NCBI GenBank assembly: GCA_025459425.1
Contig: JALOQF010000012.1
Span: 1 to 43,516, forward strand
Length of the DNA: 43,516 bases
Reading direction: 5' to 3'
Origin: Myxococcaceae bacterium
Lineage (GTDB): Bacteria > Myxococcota > Myxococcia > Myxococcales > Myxococcaceae
The position numbers and the translations under genes were made by a program. Under the pieces are notes generated by a model. That model saw only the letters and a program-made list of their open reading frames with translations. It ran no database searches and was not told the origin of the DNA. Of the stretch, positions 41,419-43,516 are shown piece by piece; position 1 is the first letter of the stretch; each line of letters opens with the position of its first letter.

Positions 41419-43516
41419 ATGGCTCCGCCGGTCCTCCTCGTCGCAGACGACTTGTCCACCATCGCCGCGGTGAAGCGGGTGCTGGGCCGTGAAGGGTACG
41501 AGGTGATTCTCGCCACCAGCGCGGCCGATGCCGTCATCGCGTGGGGCCATCACCTGCCGGGCCTCGTGGTGCTGCAGCCGTCGGTCGAGTCGGACCGCGG
41601 CGCCGTGGTGATCGAGGAGCTTCAGCAACACCCCGACGCCCAGCTGCTGCGGGTGGTGCTGCTGGGCGAAGGGGTGCCGGGGGCGCCGTACGAGGTCGAG
41701 CCGCTCCCCCTCGAGGGCGACCACTTCGCGCGCACGGTCGAGTCGCAGATGCGCGCCGCGGAGCCCGCCCAGGACTGGACCGTGTCCGAGCCCCCCACGG
41801 ACACCAGCGTTCAGGTGGCGCCACCGCGCCTCGAGGAGCCCGAGCCGTGGCGCGCCACGCGGCCCACGGGTGACGCCCTCGACGAAGCGGCCGCAGCGCC
41901 CGAGGCGGCCCCCACGCCGCCGCCGCCGACGAGCGACGACGCGCCGGTGTCGGCCTCGCCGTCGGTGATGACGAAGCTCTTCGGCGACCTGCCGGACCTC
42001 GAAGACGAGCTGCACAAGGACGTCGAGGCGCAGGTTCGGGCCTCGGTCGAGTCGTCCCTGCCACCGCTGGCCACCGACGACGCCGAGCTGCAGCGCCTCG
42101 AAGACGAAGTGCGCGCCGAGGCCGCACGTCGACGCGCCGCCCGAGAGGCCCTCGCGCCCGCCGTCACGCCGCCGCCCATCGCGCCGGTCGCGGGTGAGGC
42201 TGCCTCGGCGCCCCCGCCCCTGGCCGACGAGACCTCGTTCGCCGACGTCGGCACCACGCCCCCCGACGGCACCGTCGACCCGACGACCCTCGAGCTGCCG
42301 GCCGTCACCCCGACGCCTGCCACGACGGCCCCCGTCGACACCGCGACGGCCCGCGAGGTGCTGGCGCGCGCCGAGGCCATCTCGCTCGAGAGCCGGGCGG
42401 TGGCGCAGTCGCAGCAGAAGACGGCCGAGGCCGAGGCGCGCCGGCTCGAGGCCGAGCTCGACGCCCTCAAACGCCGCGCCGAGCACGCCGAGTCGCTCGT
42501 GCGCCGCGAACGCGAGGCGCGCGCGGGCTCCGAAGACCAGCTCGAGCAGGCGCGCGAAGACGCCCGGAGCCTGTCGGCCCAGCTCGAGGCCGAGCGCGCC
42601 GAGGCCCAGCAGCGCTTCGCCTCGGACCTCGAGGCCGTCACCGCGCAGGCCGAGGAGCGGCGGGCGTCGCTCGAGGCCTCGTTCCACGAGCGGCTGGGAC
42701 AGCTCGAGGCGGCGCTCGAGGCGAAGGCCGCCGAGCTGACCGCGGTGAGCGAGGCCCGGGCGCAGCTGCAGCACAGGCTCGCGCAGGCCGAAGACACCCT
42801 CGACGCCGTCAACGCCACGGCGGTCGAGCGGGCCGCGGAGCGCGAGTCGTTGCTGTCGAGCCTCACGCACGAGCAGGAGGCCGCGCGCCGCTTCGAGGAG
42901 CGCTGCAGCGAGCTCGAGGCCGAGCGGGCGAGCCGGGAGCGCGACTTCCACGACGTTCGTGGCCAGCTCGAGGCCGCAGCGGCGCGCGTGCGTGAGCTCA
43001 CCACGCAGCTCGACGACGAGCGCCTCGCGCGGCTCGGCGTCGAGGAGCAGCGAGACGAGCTGACCCAGCGCCTCGCGAGCGCGCAGGCCCTGGCCGACCG
43101 GGCCCGGGCCGACGCCGAGGCGGCGCTGAAGCTCGCCGGCGAGATGGAAGGCGCGCTCTCGACGACGAAGGGCGAGCTCGCGTCGGTGCAGACCGACCTC
43201 GACGAGACGCGCACGAAGCTCGAGGCCGCCGCCAGGGAGCTCGGGCTTGCGTCGGGCGCCCAGAAGGACCTCGAGGTGCGCTGCGCCGACGTCGAAGGGC
43301 AGCGCGAGGCGCTGGCGGCCGAGCGGGCCACCCTCCTCGAGCGCATCGCCCGGCTCGAGGCCCAGCTCGCCGACGAAGCCGCGCGCAGCGCCGCGCTGTC
43401 GACCGACGTCGCCGCAGCCCGCGAAGGGCTCGAGCTGCAGCGCGCTCGCGCCGACGAGGCCGAGGCCCTGGCCCAGTTGTCGAGCGAGCGGCTCAAGGCC
43501 CTCGAGCACCGTCAGG
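41419..43516 (+). CDS. Pseudo-receiver plus long coiled-coil protein (partial, 3' end outside window)
   Basis: The frame stays open to the last base, so only the first 699 residues are seen. Residues 1-115 have a receiver fold (APPVLLVADDLSTIAAVKRV, VIEELQQHPDAQLLRVVLLG), but the phosphoacceptor Asp is replaced by Gln53 (LVVLQPSV) and the conserved Lys before Pro is absent, so phosphorylation is unlikely. A Pro/Ala/acidic linker (about 115-330, with a short helix near 205-245) leads to a long coiled coil rich in Glu/Ala/Arg/Leu from about 330 to the edge. Pseudo-receiver plus coiled coil is the layout of FrzS and AglZ, cytoplasmic polarity and gliding proteins of Myxococcus; orthology is not established. 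ATG at 41419 is used; GTG at 41407 is possible. Confidence 0.82.
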   Translation, partial: MAPPVLLVADDLSTIAAVKRVLGREGYEVILATSAADAVIAWGHHLPGLVVLQPSVESDRGAVVIEELQQHPDAQLLRVVLLGEGVPGAPYEVEPLPLEGDHFARTVESQMRAAEPAQDWTVSEPPTDTSVQVAPPRLEEPEPWRATRPTGDALDEAAAAPEAAPTPPPPTSDDAPVSASPSVMTKLFGDLPDLEDELHKDVEAQVRASVESSLPPLATDDAELQRLEDEVRAEAARRRAAREALAPAVTPPPIAPVAGEAASAPPPLADETSFADVGTTPPDGTVDPTTLELPAVTPTPATTAPVDTATAREVLARAEAISLESRAVAQSQQKTAEAEARRLEAELDALKRRAEHAESLVRREREARAGSEDQLEQAREDARSLSAQLEAERAEAQQRFASDLEAVTAQAEERRASLEASFHERLGQLEAALEAKAAELTAVSEARAQLQHRLAQAEDTLDAVNATAVERAAERESLLSSLTHEQEAARRFEERCSELEAERASRERDFHDVRGQLEAAAARVRELTTQLDDERLARLGVEEQRDELTQRLASAQALADRARADAEAALKLAGEMEGALSTTKGELASVQTDLDETRTKLEAAARELGLASGAQKDLEVRCADVEGQREALAAERATLLERIARLEAQLADEAARSAALSTDVAAAREGLELQRARADEAEALAQLSSERLKALEHRQ

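Overview
The window is high-GC DNA (about 70% by eye, with a strong G/C bias at third codon positions). It most likely comes from a member of the Myxococcota. Supporting signs are a serine protease ending in a MYXO-CTERM-like tail (Gly-Cys, membrane helix, Arg cluster), DxDCGG cysteine-rich repeats and delta-60 repeats in a surface lipoprotein, a 3,178-residue TPR protein, a pseudo-receiver plus coiled-coil protein like the gliding proteins FrzS and AglZ, a good sigma-54 promoter, and many lipoproteins. Many genes overlap by 1-4 bases. I saw no rRNA, tRNA, CRISPR array, transposase, integrase or phage gene.

Layout. 1-2.0 kb (+): a small MotA/TolQ/ExbB-like membrane protein, an ECF sigma factor with its zinc-binding anti-sigma factor, and thymidylate kinase. 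2.0-13.4 kb (-): one overlapping run made of a giant TPR protein, a lipoprotein, QueC and a VanX-like dipeptidase. 13.6-15.3 kb (+): a cluster behind a probable sigma-54 promoter, encoding a C39-like cysteine peptidase with a hydrophobic Gly/Ala-rich tail, a short coiled-coil protein and a 52-residue membrane protein. 15.3-19.9 kb: a DUF2461 protein, a YjbQ-family protein, a PaaI-type thioesterase and a TPR-PEGA-TonB-receptor fusion. 20.1-32.9 kb (-): two ABC-2 permease halves held 11 kb apart by a four-gene, translationally coupled block of exported proteins and a 0.55-kb gene-free stretch with degenerate tandem repeats. 32.9-35.3 kb: a LysR regulator divergent from a membrane protein and an MDR oxidoreductase. 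35.3-37.1 kb (-): a PanE-like reductase and an outer-membrane protein. 37.2-40.4 kb (+): a LolA-like exported protein, a small ORF that resembles a duplicated PriA N-terminus, and PriA. 40.5-43.5 kb: a lipoprotein and the start of a pseudo-receiver/coiled-coil protein that runs off the window.

Best candidate for an undescribed system: the block at 21016-31503. Transcribed right to left, it encodes (i) a secreted protein whose beta-domain-then-helical-array layout and local motifs resemble the N-terminal part of vitellogenin/MTP-type large lipid transfer proteins, (ii) a 945-residue beta-rich lipoprotein, (iii) a trypsin-fold protease with a MYXO-CTERM-like anchor, and (iv) a 1,502-residue lipoprotein with a papain-like Cys/His/Asn set, two DxDCGG repeats, six roughly 80-residue repeats and a delta-60 region. 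Each junction overlaps by 4 bases, so the four proteins are probably made together and act at the cell surface. That joint role, and the idea that the block was inserted into an ABC-transporter operon, are inferences. The sigma-54-driven peptidase cluster at 13.6-15.3 kb is the second candidate.
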